This document shows, piece by piece, positions 1 to 6,998 of a DNA stretch of 50,564 bases. How positions within the stretch are numbered: the first letter of the stretch is position 1; each line of letters opens with the position of its first letter. The stretch lies in NCBI RefSeq assembly GCF_009849585.1, contig NZ_VCRN01000032.1, forward strand, positions 1-50,564, read 5' to 3'. Source of the DNA: Bacillus sp. ZZV12-4809. Its GTDB lineage: Bacteria > Bacillota > Bacilli > Bacillales > Cytobacillaceae. Below the pieces are notes generated by a model, which was given only the letters and a program-made list of their open reading frames with translations, was not told the origin of the DNA and did not search any database. Made by a program: the position numbers and the translations under genes.

Positions 1-63
1 GATTCTCTTTTCGGTTTGAACATGCCATCCACCATCCTAAGTAAAATTAATTATATTATATCA

Positions 64-131
64 AATTAACGCGGTGAATTAATAAAGTTAATGATAAAAA
101 TAAAAGCTGTCGAGAGTTTCTCGACAGCCTG
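64..131 (+). repeat. Left copy of an inverted repeat flanking nhaC
   Basis: This 68-base stretch reappears inverted at 1926-1990 with about six mismatches and a 3-base indel. The shared part is more than a hairpin: it includes the block GCGGTGAATT, then GTTAATGATAAAA, then the hairpin GCTGTCGAGA/TCTCGACAGC. The hairpin alone would be an ordinary terminator; the conserved 35 bases beside it are not needed for termination. Confidence 0.85.
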
Positions 132-155
132 GCGGCCCTTTAAGGGCCGTTTTAG
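131..155 (+). terminator. Hairpin GGCCCTTTAAGGGCC followed by GTTTT
   Basis: A perfect GC-rich palindrome at 133-149 is followed by a short T run on the plus strand. It probably ends a transcript entering from left of the window. It lies directly against the left inverted repeat, so the two hairpins are stacked. Confidence 0.5.
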
Positions 156-214
156 CTATACATATATTCCTTACTCAATCCTATTGACATATTTATTAAT
201 AGATAATATAGTAT

Positions 215-486
215 TAACACATGCACTTTAACGCTAAAAAGCGTTTAAGTTTAAAAGCAGAAAGTGTAATCTCAACTGAAGAACTTGTCCGCAGCAAAAG
301 TAGAGTAATTGCCGGCAGCAAACAGAAACTGGATGGCTGATGAAAATCCAGGCAGCAATGGTCGAAATACAACTGCAACCAAAATGGACAATATATTTTT
401 AAGTGGGTAAGCAGCAATTGCTTATCAATTAGGGTGGTACCGCGGAGCTCCTTCGTCCCTATAGGCGAGAGGGCTCTTTTTGTTTG
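215..486 (+). promoter_or_regulatory. T-box leader, probably tyrosine-specific, upstream of nhaC
   Basis: The T-box signature AGGGTGGTACCGCG is at 430-443, followed by the competing terminator (GAGCTCC... to ...GGGCTC plus TTTTT, about 443-481). Stem I lies at about 290-375: an AGTA-containing 5' strand, the apical segment CTGGATGGCTGATGAAAATCC, then the 3' strand GCAATGGTCGAAATACAACTGC. Pairing ATTGC with GCAAT and GCAG with CTGC leaves a loop whose 3' side is GGTCGAAATACAA. The usual specifier position then reads TAC followed by A, the tyrosine codon. Tyr T-boxes on NhaC-family transporters are established in Firmicutes. The T-box call is very secure; the specifier is inferred by hand folding. 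Confidence 0.9.
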
Positions 487-521
487 TATTAAATTACAGG
501 CAACTTTAGGAGGAAAACGTT

Positions 522-1919
522 ATGCATCAAGATAAGGCAGTATTAAATATAAAGCCCTTGGAGGCACTTATTGTCACTTTCATAATTTTAGGCGGAATCA
601 GCTATTCAATTATTTTTGCCGGGGCAGTTCCCCATATTCCTGTTGTTTTCGCGATAATGGGATTAATAGCCTACGGTTTATTAAGAAAAGTATCTATAGC
701 AGAGCTGGAAAAGGGGCTTATTGAAGGTGCTCAGTCCGGATTAGGAGCAATTTTTATCTTCTTTTTAATCGGGATGCTGATAAGCAGCTGGATGGCGAGC
801 GGCACGATTCCTACATTTATCTACATGGCTCTGGAAGCTGTCAATGGAAAGTTCTTTTATGCCATTGTATTTATGGTAACATCTGTGATCGGAATGAGCA
901 TAGGAAGCTCACTTACAACAGCTGCAACATTGGGAGTGGCCTTTATGGGAGTCAGTTCCGCATTGGGCCTCTCGGATGCAATTACGGCTGGTGCAGTTAT
1001 TTCAGGTGCATTTTTTGGTGATAAAATGTCGCCCCTATCCGACACAACCAACCTGGCATCATCGACAGTTAAGGTGGATTTATTTGAGCATATCAAGACG
1101 ATGGCCTGGACAACCATTCCTTCGTTTATCATTTCACTGGCAATCTTTGCTTTTCTATCACCATCGGAAGCAGCGTCTGATTTCTCAAAGATTGCCCAAT
1201 TGAAAAAAGTTTTACTGGATGAGGGATTAGTACATTGGTACTCCCTAATTCCCTTTGTGATTTTGGCTATATTGGCCCTGAAAAAAGTATCAGCTTTTAT
1301 TACGCTGTCTGCTGGCATTATATCCGCATTAATTTTAGCTGTTATCGTCCAAAGCAGCTTTGGCATTGAAAAAGTTATGACATTGCTGTTTTCGGGATAT
1401 GCTTCGACAAGCGGTTCAGAGGAAGTTGACGCCCTTTTATCAAGAGGCGGCATGGAAAGCATGATGTTTTCTATTTCTCTGGTTTTGCTCGCGCTTTCTA
1501 TGGGCGGTTTATTCTTTAAGCTTGGCATACTTCCAGCTCTGCTTGAAGGAATCAAACGGTTTTTGAATCGGGTGTCAACTCTAGTAGCGGCAGCAGCAGG
1601 AACAGCAGTCGGAATTAATTTCCTGCTAGGCGAGCAGTACCTTTCAATTCTTTTAACAGGAAATACCTTCAGGGAGCCCTTTGAAAAAGCCGGGCTTCAT
1701 CCAAAGAATCTTTCCAGAATTCTTGAAGATGCAGGCACTGTTGTAAATCCATTAGTTCCTTGGAGTGTCTGCGGAGTATTTTTATCAGGAGTATTAGGTG
1801 TAGAAACAACAGCTTACCTTCCATTTGCCTTATTCTGTCTGCTCAGTCCTGTAATCACCTTAATCTATGGATTTACTGGCTTTAAGATTGAAAAATTACA
1901 AAGAAAAGCAGCTGATTAG
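522..1919 (+). CDS. nhaC: NhaC-family Na+/H+ antiporter-type transporter
   Basis: A 465-residue polytopic membrane protein starting at ATG 522 behind TTAGGAGGAAAACGTT, a strong ribosome binding site. It shows NhaC-family features: many hydrophobic segments, a central FFGDKMSPLSDTTNLA stretch near residues 165-180, and a conserved C-terminal block beginning GEQYLSILLTGNTFREPF with ILEDAGTVVNPLVPW after it. Family members exchange Na+ with H+, or malate with lactate (MleN). When placed behind a T-box, as here, they are predicted to import the amino acid that the T-box senses. Because the leader seems tyrosine-specific, tyrosine uptake is the best guess for the substrate, but the protein alone does not prove it. 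It is a single-gene unit ending in its own terminator. Confidence 0.93.
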   Translation: MHQDKAVLNIKPLEALIVTFIILGGISYSIIFAGAVPHIPVVFAIMGLIAYGLLRKVSIAELEKGLIEGAQSGLGAIFIFFLIGMLISSWMASGTIPTFIYMALEAVNGKFFYAIVFMVTSVIGMSIGSSLTTAATLGVAFMGVSSALGLSDAITAGAVISGAFFGDKMSPLSDTTNLASSTVKVDLFEHIKTMAWTTIPSFIISLAIFAFLSPSEAASDFSKIAQLKKVLLDEGLVHWYSLIPFVILAILALKKVSAFITLSAGIISALILAVIVQSSFGIEKVMTLLFSGYASTSGSEEVDALLSRGGMESMMFSISLVLLALSMGGLFFKLGILPALLEGIKRFLNRVSTLVAAAAGTAVGINFLLGEQYLSILLTGNTFREPFEKAGLHPKNLSRILEDAGTVVNPLVPWSVCGVFLSGVLGVETTAYLPFALFCLLSPVITLIYGFTGFKIEKLQRKAAD

Positions 1920-1925
1920 GCTGCT

Positions 1926-1990
1926 CAGGCTGTCGAGAAACTCTCGGCAGCTTTTTTTATCATTAACCTCATCAATTCACCGCGGTAATT
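1926..1990 (-). repeat. Right copy of the inverted repeat flanking nhaC
   Basis: Read on the minus strand this matches 64-131. The first half, GCTGTCGAGAAACTCTCGGCAGC plus a run of seven T, doubles as the nhaC terminator. The second half (CATTAACCTCATCAATTCACCGCGG) has no role in termination. Confidence 0.85.
1927..1961 (+). terminator. Terminator of nhaC
   Basis: Stem CTGTCGAGA/TCTCGGCAG with an AAC loop, then CTTTTTTT. It begins about 10 bases after the nhaC stop codon. Confidence 0.9.
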
Positions 1991-2160
1991 TATTATGATG
2001 AAGCGTTTTTTTTCTGGAGATAGAAATTCTGCAAATTGATTACTCATACAGCACACTGATTGCTTGCATCGCTGTACCTGCTTTAATATAGTTAGAATGT
2101 GTTATTCTACCAAATGCATAGGTCAGTTATCCATACAGTCATTGAAAGGAGCAGAAAAGT

Positions 2161-2792
2161 GTGCGAATAAGCGATTTTTCAATCAAAAGGCCAATTTTTA
2201 CATTGGTTACCATGTTCTTAGTGCTTATTTTAGGGGTTGTCTCCCTCTTAAATATTCCATTAAAACTCATTCCAGACCTTAACCCTCCTGTAGGAGTTGT
2301 AGTAACTTCCTACCCTGGAGCAAGTCCCGATGAAGTGGTGGAAAAAGTAACTAAGCCGCTTGAGGAAAATCTGGCAACATTGCCGGGGATTAAAACATTG
2401 ACCTCTACCTCGCAGGAAAGCGCAAACTTCATTTTAATGCAATTTTCATGGACTACAAATATTGATGAAATACAAAGTGAAGTAATTCAAAGACTGGATC
2501 AGACACAGCTTCCTGATGAAGCTGATAAACGCGATTTATGAAATTTGATCCTGCCCAGTTTCCGATAATTCAATTATCCCTTAGTGGAGAAGAGGAACCT
2601 GAAGCATTAAGAAAGCTTGCAGACGAACTGAATCTCGAGCTGGCTAAAATTGAGGGAGTAGCAAGTGTTAACCTCTCCGGAACGGCCATTAAGGAAGTAA
2701 GAGTGGAGCTTGACCAGGATAAACTGAGGGACTTCAAATTAAGCCAGGCGGATGTAGTGGATGTAATTGAATCCAATAATATTTCCATGCCG
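2161..2792 (+). pseudogene. RND efflux pump (AcrB/HAE1 family), N-terminal fragment, frameshifted and interrupted
   Basis: GTG start at 2161 behind AAAGGAGCAGAAAA. The protein opens with the RND pattern ISDFSIKRPIFTLVTMF (first membrane helix) and continues into the porter domain (YPGASPDEVVEKVTKPLEE). At about 2530 the expected reading ADKPRFMKFDP is broken: the bases AAACGCGATTTATG lack one C relative to AAACCGCGATTTATG. Frame 1 therefore stops at 2539-2541 and the protein resumes in another frame from 2538. The resumed frame runs to codons ATG CCG (2787-2792), where homology ends and island sequence begins. The remainder of the gene is at 13267-15918. This type of pump is found in many Bacillus genomes and is distinct from SwrC. 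The gene cannot make a full pump as read. Confidence 0.88.
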
Positions 2793-3252
2793 AAAAACAG
2801 CCGATTCCAGCACTTCAAGTGGAGCTGAAGAAGATCCATTTCAAAGTGTAAATAAGTACGATCAAACCGAAAATTTTTCTAAAGAAGATTTGCAACAAAC
2901 AAAAGCAACTGCTGTTCTATTTGTTACAGCCTTTCATACGTACAATGCAGAGAAACCCCAGGAATATTTAGAAAACGTAAAACTCTATATGACCGATGCT
3001 TTATATGAAAAAATGAAGCGAAACATGAGACGAGAGCCGCTTGATCGTTCCTATTTAACTGTTAAAGAAACAAGTGTTACCCCTGTTGTTAATTCCAGCA
3101 GTTCTGTTGTTCGCTGGAATGTCATGGTGATGGGTGAAGCGAAGGCAACTGATGGCACAATTTCAGAAACGGAAGATTGGTATTTGGTCGGTATTCGGCA
3201 AGTGGATGGCGAATGGAAGGTAGAGGATGTGAGAGTAAATGTCCCAAACTAA
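2793..3252 (+). pseudogene. C-terminal part of a conjugation-module protein (NTF2/TcpC-like), N-terminus lost at the island edge
   Basis: An open frame runs into the junction from 2767 in host sequence, but island-derived residues begin near KTADSSTSSGAEEDPFQ. What remains is a Ser-rich linker and a ~120-residue domain ending DWYLVGIRQVDGEWKVEDV, the pattern of NTF2-like C-terminal domains in VirB8/TcpC-type or accessory conjugation proteins. It overlaps the start of the downstream wall hydrolase by 14 bases, the coupling seen in conjugation operons. The linker could equally follow a lipoprotein signal. The real start lies in DNA that is no longer here. The conjugation assignment rests on context plus fold-like pattern. 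Confidence 0.6.
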
Positions 3253-4438
3253 CGATCCAAATAACAATTATGAAACAGATGGAAGTTCAGCCTTAAAGAG
3301 TACTGCTGGTACAGCTGGTAAGGTAGTTGCAAAACAAGCTGGAAAACAGGTTGTCAAGAAAGCTGCGCAAAAAGCCGGGACAGCTGTCACTCTAAAATTA
3401 GGTTGGCCAGTCATTTTAGGAACTGTAGCGGTATTAATCGTATGTATGGGAATTGCTGTCGCAATGGTCCTTATCATTGCATCCAGTGGAGAAGAATCAA
3501 AGCCTGAAGGCGATGGGTTCTGGGGTGGAGAAATATCCGAAATCGGCGCAAATGAAATTCCGGATGCATTTATACCAATCTATAAGGCAGCTCAAGAAGA
3601 ATACGGTGTGCCGTGGAATTTACTTGCAGCCCATCATCGCGTAGAAACGCGATTTTCAACCATTCATCCTATGATTTCGCCCGTGGGAGCAACTGGGCAC
3701 CTCCAGTTTATGCCTTGTACGTGGGTTGGATGGGGCCATCCTTCGTGTGGTGGATTAGGGAAAGGTAATATCTCACAATCTGAAATTACTAGCCTTTCTG
3801 TCATTTCAAAGTATGGTGGCTATGGCGTTGATGGAGACGGAGACGGCAAGGCTGACCTAAATGATTTAGAAGATGCTATTTTCGCAGCAGCAGCATACTT
3901 AGCTGCAAACGGTGCAGCTGATGGACGTATTCGTGATGCTGTTTTTGCTTATAATCATGCGGACTGGTACGTTGAAGAAGTGTTAGGCTTTGCTGATTCT
4001 TATGTAAAAGGATATGTTGCCATTGGCGGCGGTTCAGAAGGTCTTTCCGGTGTAGAGGTTGTAGATATCGGGCGGAAGTGGATCGGAAACTCTGAATATA
4101 TCTTTGGTGGCGGACGAAATCAAAGTGATATCGCAGCAGGACGTTTCGATTGTTCGAGCTTTGTACATTGGGCGTTCGCTCAAATAGGTATAGATTTAGG
4201 TCCTTTGACTTCAACCAGCACAGAAACTTTAAAACACTTAGGAAAACCTGTTTCTCCTAGTGAAATGAAGCCTGGTGATCTAGTATTCTTTGATACTTAT
4301 AAAGTAGATGGTCATGTCGGTATTTATGTTGGTGATGGGAAGTTTATTGGTGCGCAAACAAATACAGGTGTTGCCATTGCGGACATGACAAAAGGATACT
4401 GGAAAGATACTTTTAATGGACGAGTAAAACGTTTATAA
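3239..4438 (+). CDS. CwlT-like bifunctional wall hydrolase: lytic transglycosylase/muramidase plus NlpC/P60 endopeptidase
   Basis: A 399-residue protein. Residues 1-55 are Lys/Ala-rich and cytoplasmic, and a membrane helix spans about 57-81. A lysozyme-like SLT domain follows (about 105-250) with candidate catalytic Glu136 in HHRVETRFS. An NlpC/P60 domain covers about 270-397, with Cys305 in RFDCSSFVHWAF and His359 in DGHVGIYVG. In ICEBs1 (CwlT) and Tn916 (Orf14) such proteins locally open peptidoglycan for the conjugation channel. Here the gene is intact and terminated at 4437-4463, but the ATPase, coupling protein and relaxase that it should serve are absent from the island. An unusual insert (GYGVDGDGDGKADLNDLED) looks like a Ca-binding loop inside the SLT domain. 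Confidence 0.88.
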   Translation: MSQTNDPNNNYETDGSSALKSTAGTAGKVVAKQAGKQVVKKAAQKAGTAVTLKLGWPVILGTVAVLIVCMGIAVAMVLIIASSGEESKPEGDGFWGGEISEIGANEIPDAFIPIYKAAQEEYGVPWNLLAAHHRVETRFSTIHPMISPVGATGHLQFMPCTWVGWGHPSCGGLGKGNISQSEITSLSVISKYGGYGVDGDGDGKADLNDLEDAIFAAAAYLAANGAADGRIRDAVFAYNHADWYVEEVLGFADSYVKGYVAIGGGSEGLSGVEVVDIGRKWIGNSEYIFGGGRNQSDIAAGRFDCSSFVHWAFAQIGIDLGPLTSTSTETLKHLGKPVSPSEMKPGDLVFFDTYKVDGHVGIYVGDGKFIGAQTNTGVAIADMTKGYWKDTFNGRVKRL

Positions 4439-4463
4439 AGCAGTGTCATCGCTGCTTTTTTTC
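4437..4463 (+). terminator. Terminator after the CwlT-like gene
   Basis: Stem AAAGCAGTG/CGCTGCTTT with a short loop, followed by a T run. Confidence 0.8.
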
Positions 4464-4494
4464 TTTAATCTTTACTAGAAAGTAGGAATAGCAT

Positions 4495-4686
4495 TTGCAA
4501 GAAGACAAAAATAATAGCAAAAGGATGAACCAGGAGCAAGAAGAGGATAACGGCTGGGATGTAGGAGAAAATCTATATGAATCAGGAGAGCAACTTGCGT
4601 CTAAAGGTTGTTTAGGTTGTGCGGGCGGATGTTTTTTTGAAACTTTATTTCTCGTAATCACACCTCTTTATATATTCTTGACATAG
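4495..4686 (+). CDS. Small Cys-containing membrane-tailed protein, unrecognised
   Basis: 63 codons from a TTG start at 4495 (AAAGTAGGAATAGCA upstream is a moderate ribosome site); an ATG at 4525 is an alternative. The N-terminal half is acidic and polar (EQEEDNGWDVGENLYESGEQ), followed by a Cys-rich hinge GCLGCAGGCFFE and one hydrophobic segment, LFLVITPLYIFL, at the C-terminus. It follows the wall hydrolase and could be a leftover of the same module. I do not recognise the family. Confidence 0.45.
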   Translation: MQEDKNNSKRMNQEQEEDNGWDVGENLYESGEQLASKGCLGCAGGCFFETLFLVITPLYIFLT

Positions 4687-4720
4687 GTTTTATTTAATAT
4701 TTCAAAAGTACAAAAATGAA

Positions 4721-4852
4721 ATGGCTTGTGCCAGTACGGGAAAGATCACACAAGAAAACAAAAGATACGGAAAAGGAAAAATTGTGTTAAGCCCTGAAGG
4801 TGTAAAAATATTGCTTCAAGAGATTGAAAAGCAAAATAATGCGTGTTCTTAA
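4721..4852 (+). CDS. Possible 43-residue hypothetical protein
   Basis: ATG 4721 opens a 43-codon frame whose second half (GKIVLSPEGVKILLQEIEKQ) looks like genuine coding composition. The site upstream has no clear Shine-Dalgarno sequence, so this may be the tail of a decayed gene. It ends inside a 14-base tandem repeat (TTCTTAAAGCCAAA twice, 4846-4873). Confidence 0.25.
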   Translation: MACASTGKITQENKRYGKGKIVLSPEGVKILLQEIEKQNNACS

Positions 4853-5090
4853 AGCCAAATTCTTAAAGCCAAATTCTTGAATACAAAAATGAATTATTAG
4901 AATATTTAATTATTAAAAATAAATTCGATATTTAATACTATTTTGTTATTTGTTTTATATACTGATAATTGATGATGATTAACAAACTGGAGGTACTGAA
5001 AACAAAAATACAGCTTGTTTTTTCTTGCGTTAGTCTTGGTTGTCAGTCCTTTCTCGTCAGCTTTTGCAAAAGATTAAGGGGGTATGTTAA

Positions 5091-5504
5091 ATGTTTAAAA
5101 AAGTAAGAGTAATATTTGTTGTTATTTCCTTATCCTTAATTATGGCAATAATCCCACAGGACAAATCTTTTGCATCGGATAATCGATTTTATACTCCATT
5201 TCACTTCAAAACTCAGGATGGAAAATGGGATGGGAAAGGTTCTATTAGCAATGGCGCAACAGTACATGTCTATATATATCCTTATAAACAAATTTATAGT
5301 GGGTCTGACTTTCGTATACGCCTATGCAGTGCATCTAGTGGAAAATGTACTTCGTATAAGACTCCAAAAAGATATTCTATTAGTACTGTCGATAGTTTCT
5401 ATACCTCATTTTACTCGATGTATGGAGGTACCTATTATGTAGACGTGATAGATTATGTTCCGGGGTCAGTTGAAGGACAAGGTAGATTTATTCCCCGTTA
5501 TTAA
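5091..5504 (+). CDS. Small secreted protein, unknown function
   Basis: 137 residues starting at ATG 5091 behind AAGGGGGTATGTTAA. A typical signal peptide occupies about residues 1-29 (positively charged start, hydrophobic VIFVVISLSLIMAII, cleavage near SFASD). The mature ~108-residue chain is rich in Tyr, Ser and Gly, with a single Cys pair in LCSASSGKCTSY and beta-strand-like alternation; it ends GQGRFIPRY. No family is recognised. It resembles the other secreted protein of the island (9859-10251) in size and composition but not clearly in sequence. Possible roles are a secreted effector or an envelope protein; neither is shown. Confidence 0.75.
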   Translation: MFKKVRVIFVVISLSLIMAIIPQDKSFASDNRFYTPFHFKTQDGKWDGKGSISNGATVHVYIYPYKQIYSGSDFRIRLCSASSGKCTSYKTPKRYSISTVDSFYTSFYSMYGGTYYVDVIDYVPGSVEGQGRFIPRY

Positions 5505-5708
5505 GAATAATCAGGAAAAATTTGCTGTCAGCGCTAGGCAAAATTGAACACTTTTCTGGAAATAAGTATTTACCTGTAATTGCTTTATGGAGTGGAACCA
5601 GCGTAGCTGATACCTCGCACAAAGTAATTGGTATTTTTTGTAATATTATTAGGAGATGCTTTAACAATTGGACGTTTAAAAGTACGATACTACATATTTC
5701 GGACAGAT

Positions 5709-5748
5709 AAAAGCTGTTATTCCAAAAACATCGGAATAACAGCTTTAT
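5709..5748. terminator. Strong, probably bidirectional terminator
   Basis: Perfect 14-bp stem AAAGCTGTTATTCC/GGAATAACAGCTTT with an ~8-base loop. On the minus strand it starts 13 bases after the stop of the 33-residue peptide gene and is followed by TTTTAT; on the plus strand it closes the 5500-5710 region. Confidence 0.85.
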
Positions 5749-5761
5749 ATATTATTATTAA

Positions 5762-5863
5762 TTAGCAAGCAGCATTGACCTTACAATCACATTTGTTTGC
5801 CATTAATACTTTTTCTGTTAATCCTGTTGGTTCTAAACTTAAAGCGCTTTGGATCATTTTCAT
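5762..5863 (-). CDS. 33-residue Cys-rich peptide, candidate processed peptide precursor
   Basis: Start ATG 5863-5861 behind the very strong site GGGAGGGAGAAAAAA, stop at 5764-5762, terminator immediately after. The N-terminal 24 residues (starting MKMIQSALSLEPTG, ending VLMANK) resemble a leader, and the last nine are CDCKVNAAC with three Cys and no Ser or Thr. Upstream on the minus strand TTGAAT (about 5938) followed by TATTTAT is a plausible promoter. It is thus a complete stand-alone transcription unit, which argues that this short frame is real. With no Ser/Thr in the tail it is not a lanthipeptide; a disulfide- or thioether-bridged peptide or a signalling peptide fits better. I recognise no family and see no modification enzyme or dedicated exporter nearby. 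Confidence 0.6.
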   Translation of the reverse strand: MKMIQSALSLEPTGLTEKVLMANKCDCKVNAAC

Positions 5864-6006
5864 TTTTTTCTCCCTCCCTTTCTGGGGAATTTGAAGATGA
5901 GATTGATGAAGATTAATAAATAAAACTTAGCTTATTAGTTATTCAAGAAAAGGGCGCTATTGTTTAGCAACACAGGTAGAAAATGAGCAACCTTTTTTAT
6001 AACCTA

Positions 6007-6030
6007 GTCGCCTTAAGGCGGCTTTTTATT
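6007..6030 (+). terminator. Hairpin GTCGCCTTAAGGCGGC with T run
   Basis: Short GC-rich stem followed by TTTTTATTT, ending just before the resolvase upstream repeats. Confidence 0.6.
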
Positions 6031-6119
6031 TGTTCATTATAAGTAGACTCTAGATGAACAATTTCAAGTGTAGTATTATCAAGGCATAGGTGTGTTCATT
6101 ATAAGTTGTTCAATAAAGG
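6031..6119 (+). promoter_or_regulatory. Likely res site / resolvase operator
   Basis: TGTTCATTATAAGT occurs at 6031-6044 and exactly again at 6093-6106, with an inverted half-motif GATGAACAA at 6054-6062 between them. Repeats of this kind directly in front of a serine resolvase gene are the usual recombination and autoregulation site. Confidence 0.65.
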
Positions 6120-6132
6120 AGGGTGAAATGAA

Positions 6133-6744
6133 ATGATTTTTGGTTATGCGAGGGTTAGCTCTGCTGACCAAAATTTAGATCGTCAGCTGAAGGAACTTGA
6201 AGCCTTTGGTTGCGAGAAAATCTATACAGAAAAGCAATCAGGTAAAGATTTTTCCCGTGCAGTGTATCGAGAAATGCGTTCAAAAATGCGCTTCGGTGAT
6301 GTGCTAGTTGTTCATGATTTAAGCCGATTCGGACGCAATAAGCAAGAAATTCGTAATGAGTGGAAGAAAATCATGGATGAAGAGATTGATATTGTGGTAT
6401 TAAATATGCCTATTCTTGATACTCGAAAATACAAAGAGTTAGAGGGTGTGGGGCAGCTCGTATCTGATTTAGTTTTAACTCTTCTTTCATGGATGGTTGA
6501 AGAGGAACGAAATCGAATTAGAACCGCGCAGCGTGAAGGAATTGCCATTGCAAAAGAGCATGGAGCTTTTAAAGGAAAGCCTAAGAAGTATCATGCTGGA
6601 GCAAAAGGAAAAGATCGTCTTATTTATAATGAGATTGTTCGCCTGTTAAAACAAAATGAGTCCGTCATGAATATTCATCGTGAAACAGGTATTTCCAGAA
6701 ATACTATTTATGGGATTAAAAAAGAATTAGAACGAAGCGAATAG
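6133..6744 (+). CDS. Small serine recombinase (resolvase/invertase, Sin/Tn552-like)
   Basis: 203 residues from ATG 6133 (GGAGGGTGAAATGAA upstream). The catalytic domain begins IFGYARVSSADQNLDRQL, with the nucleophile Ser in RVSS and the Arg-containing LSRFGRNKQE motif. The long E-helix leads into a C-terminal helix-turn-helix (ESVMNIHRETGISRNTIYGIK). Such enzymes resolve plasmid multimers or transposon cointegrates at res sites; the repeats at 6031-6106 fit. Its stop codon shares a base with a Tn3-type inverted repeat end at 6744. It differs from the second resolvase on the island (10998-11561), so the two have separate origins. Confidence 0.92.
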   Translation: MIFGYARVSSADQNLDRQLKELEAFGCEKIYTEKQSGKDFSRAVYREMRSKMRFGDVLVVHDLSRFGRNKQEIRNEWKKIMDEEIDIVVLNMPILDTRKYKELEGVGQLVSDLVLTLLSWMVEEERNRIRTAQREGIAIAKEHGAFKGKPKKYHAGAKGKDRLIYNEIVRLLKQNESVMNIHRETGISRNTIYGIKKELERSE

Positions 6745-6763
6745 GGGTGCCACCAACATTTTG
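6744..6763 (+). repeat. Solitary Tn3-type inverted repeat end
   Basis: GGGGTGCCACCAACATTTTG matches the outer 20 bases of the ends of the element at 6999-7278 (18 of 20 with the right end). The inner part, which should end CACGCTAAG, is missing, so this is a truncated end. Confidence 0.6.
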
Positions 6764-6998
6764 CTTGTTAATTTCCTTGTAGGCTTAATCTCTGCAATCG
6801 TTGTTTGCAGTTTTTAACAAATTGTCATGTACCTATCATGATAGTGTTGACTTATGAAAAAGTGGAATGGAATCCTTTGATTAGAAGATTTTTATGCTTT
6901 CTGGAATAATATAAAGATTTAATCTATCCACTTCGAGATTACAATGGAGTACTTATTTACGACAGTGGGTAGACTTATTCCAACTCTTTAAATAAAAA

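Noticed and set aside
1..23. Minus-strand start MFKPKRE running off the left edge
   Set aside because: Only seven codons are visible and the ribosome site is weak (AGGATGGTGG directly beside alternative starts). Cannot be supported from this window.
857..1555. 232-codon minus-strand open frame
   Set aside because: Entirely antisense to nhaC, low-complexity Ser/Ile composition, no ribosome site; a shadow of the real gene.
2767..2800. Start codon of the 2767-3252 open frame
   Set aside because: It lies in host RND sequence and has no ribosome site; the frame is an accidental fusion across the island junction, so I report only the island part as a gene fragment.
4846..4873. Two tandem copies of a 14-base unit resembling a CRISPR start
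   Set aside because: Only two adjacent copies without spacers; a simple tandem duplication. No CRISPR array was seen anywhere in the window.
5522..5710. 62-codon plus-strand open frame after the secreted protein
   Set aside because: TTG start without a ribosome site and mixed composition; an alternative frame (LGDALTIGRLKV) looks as good, so this is probably a decayed gene with no supportable call.
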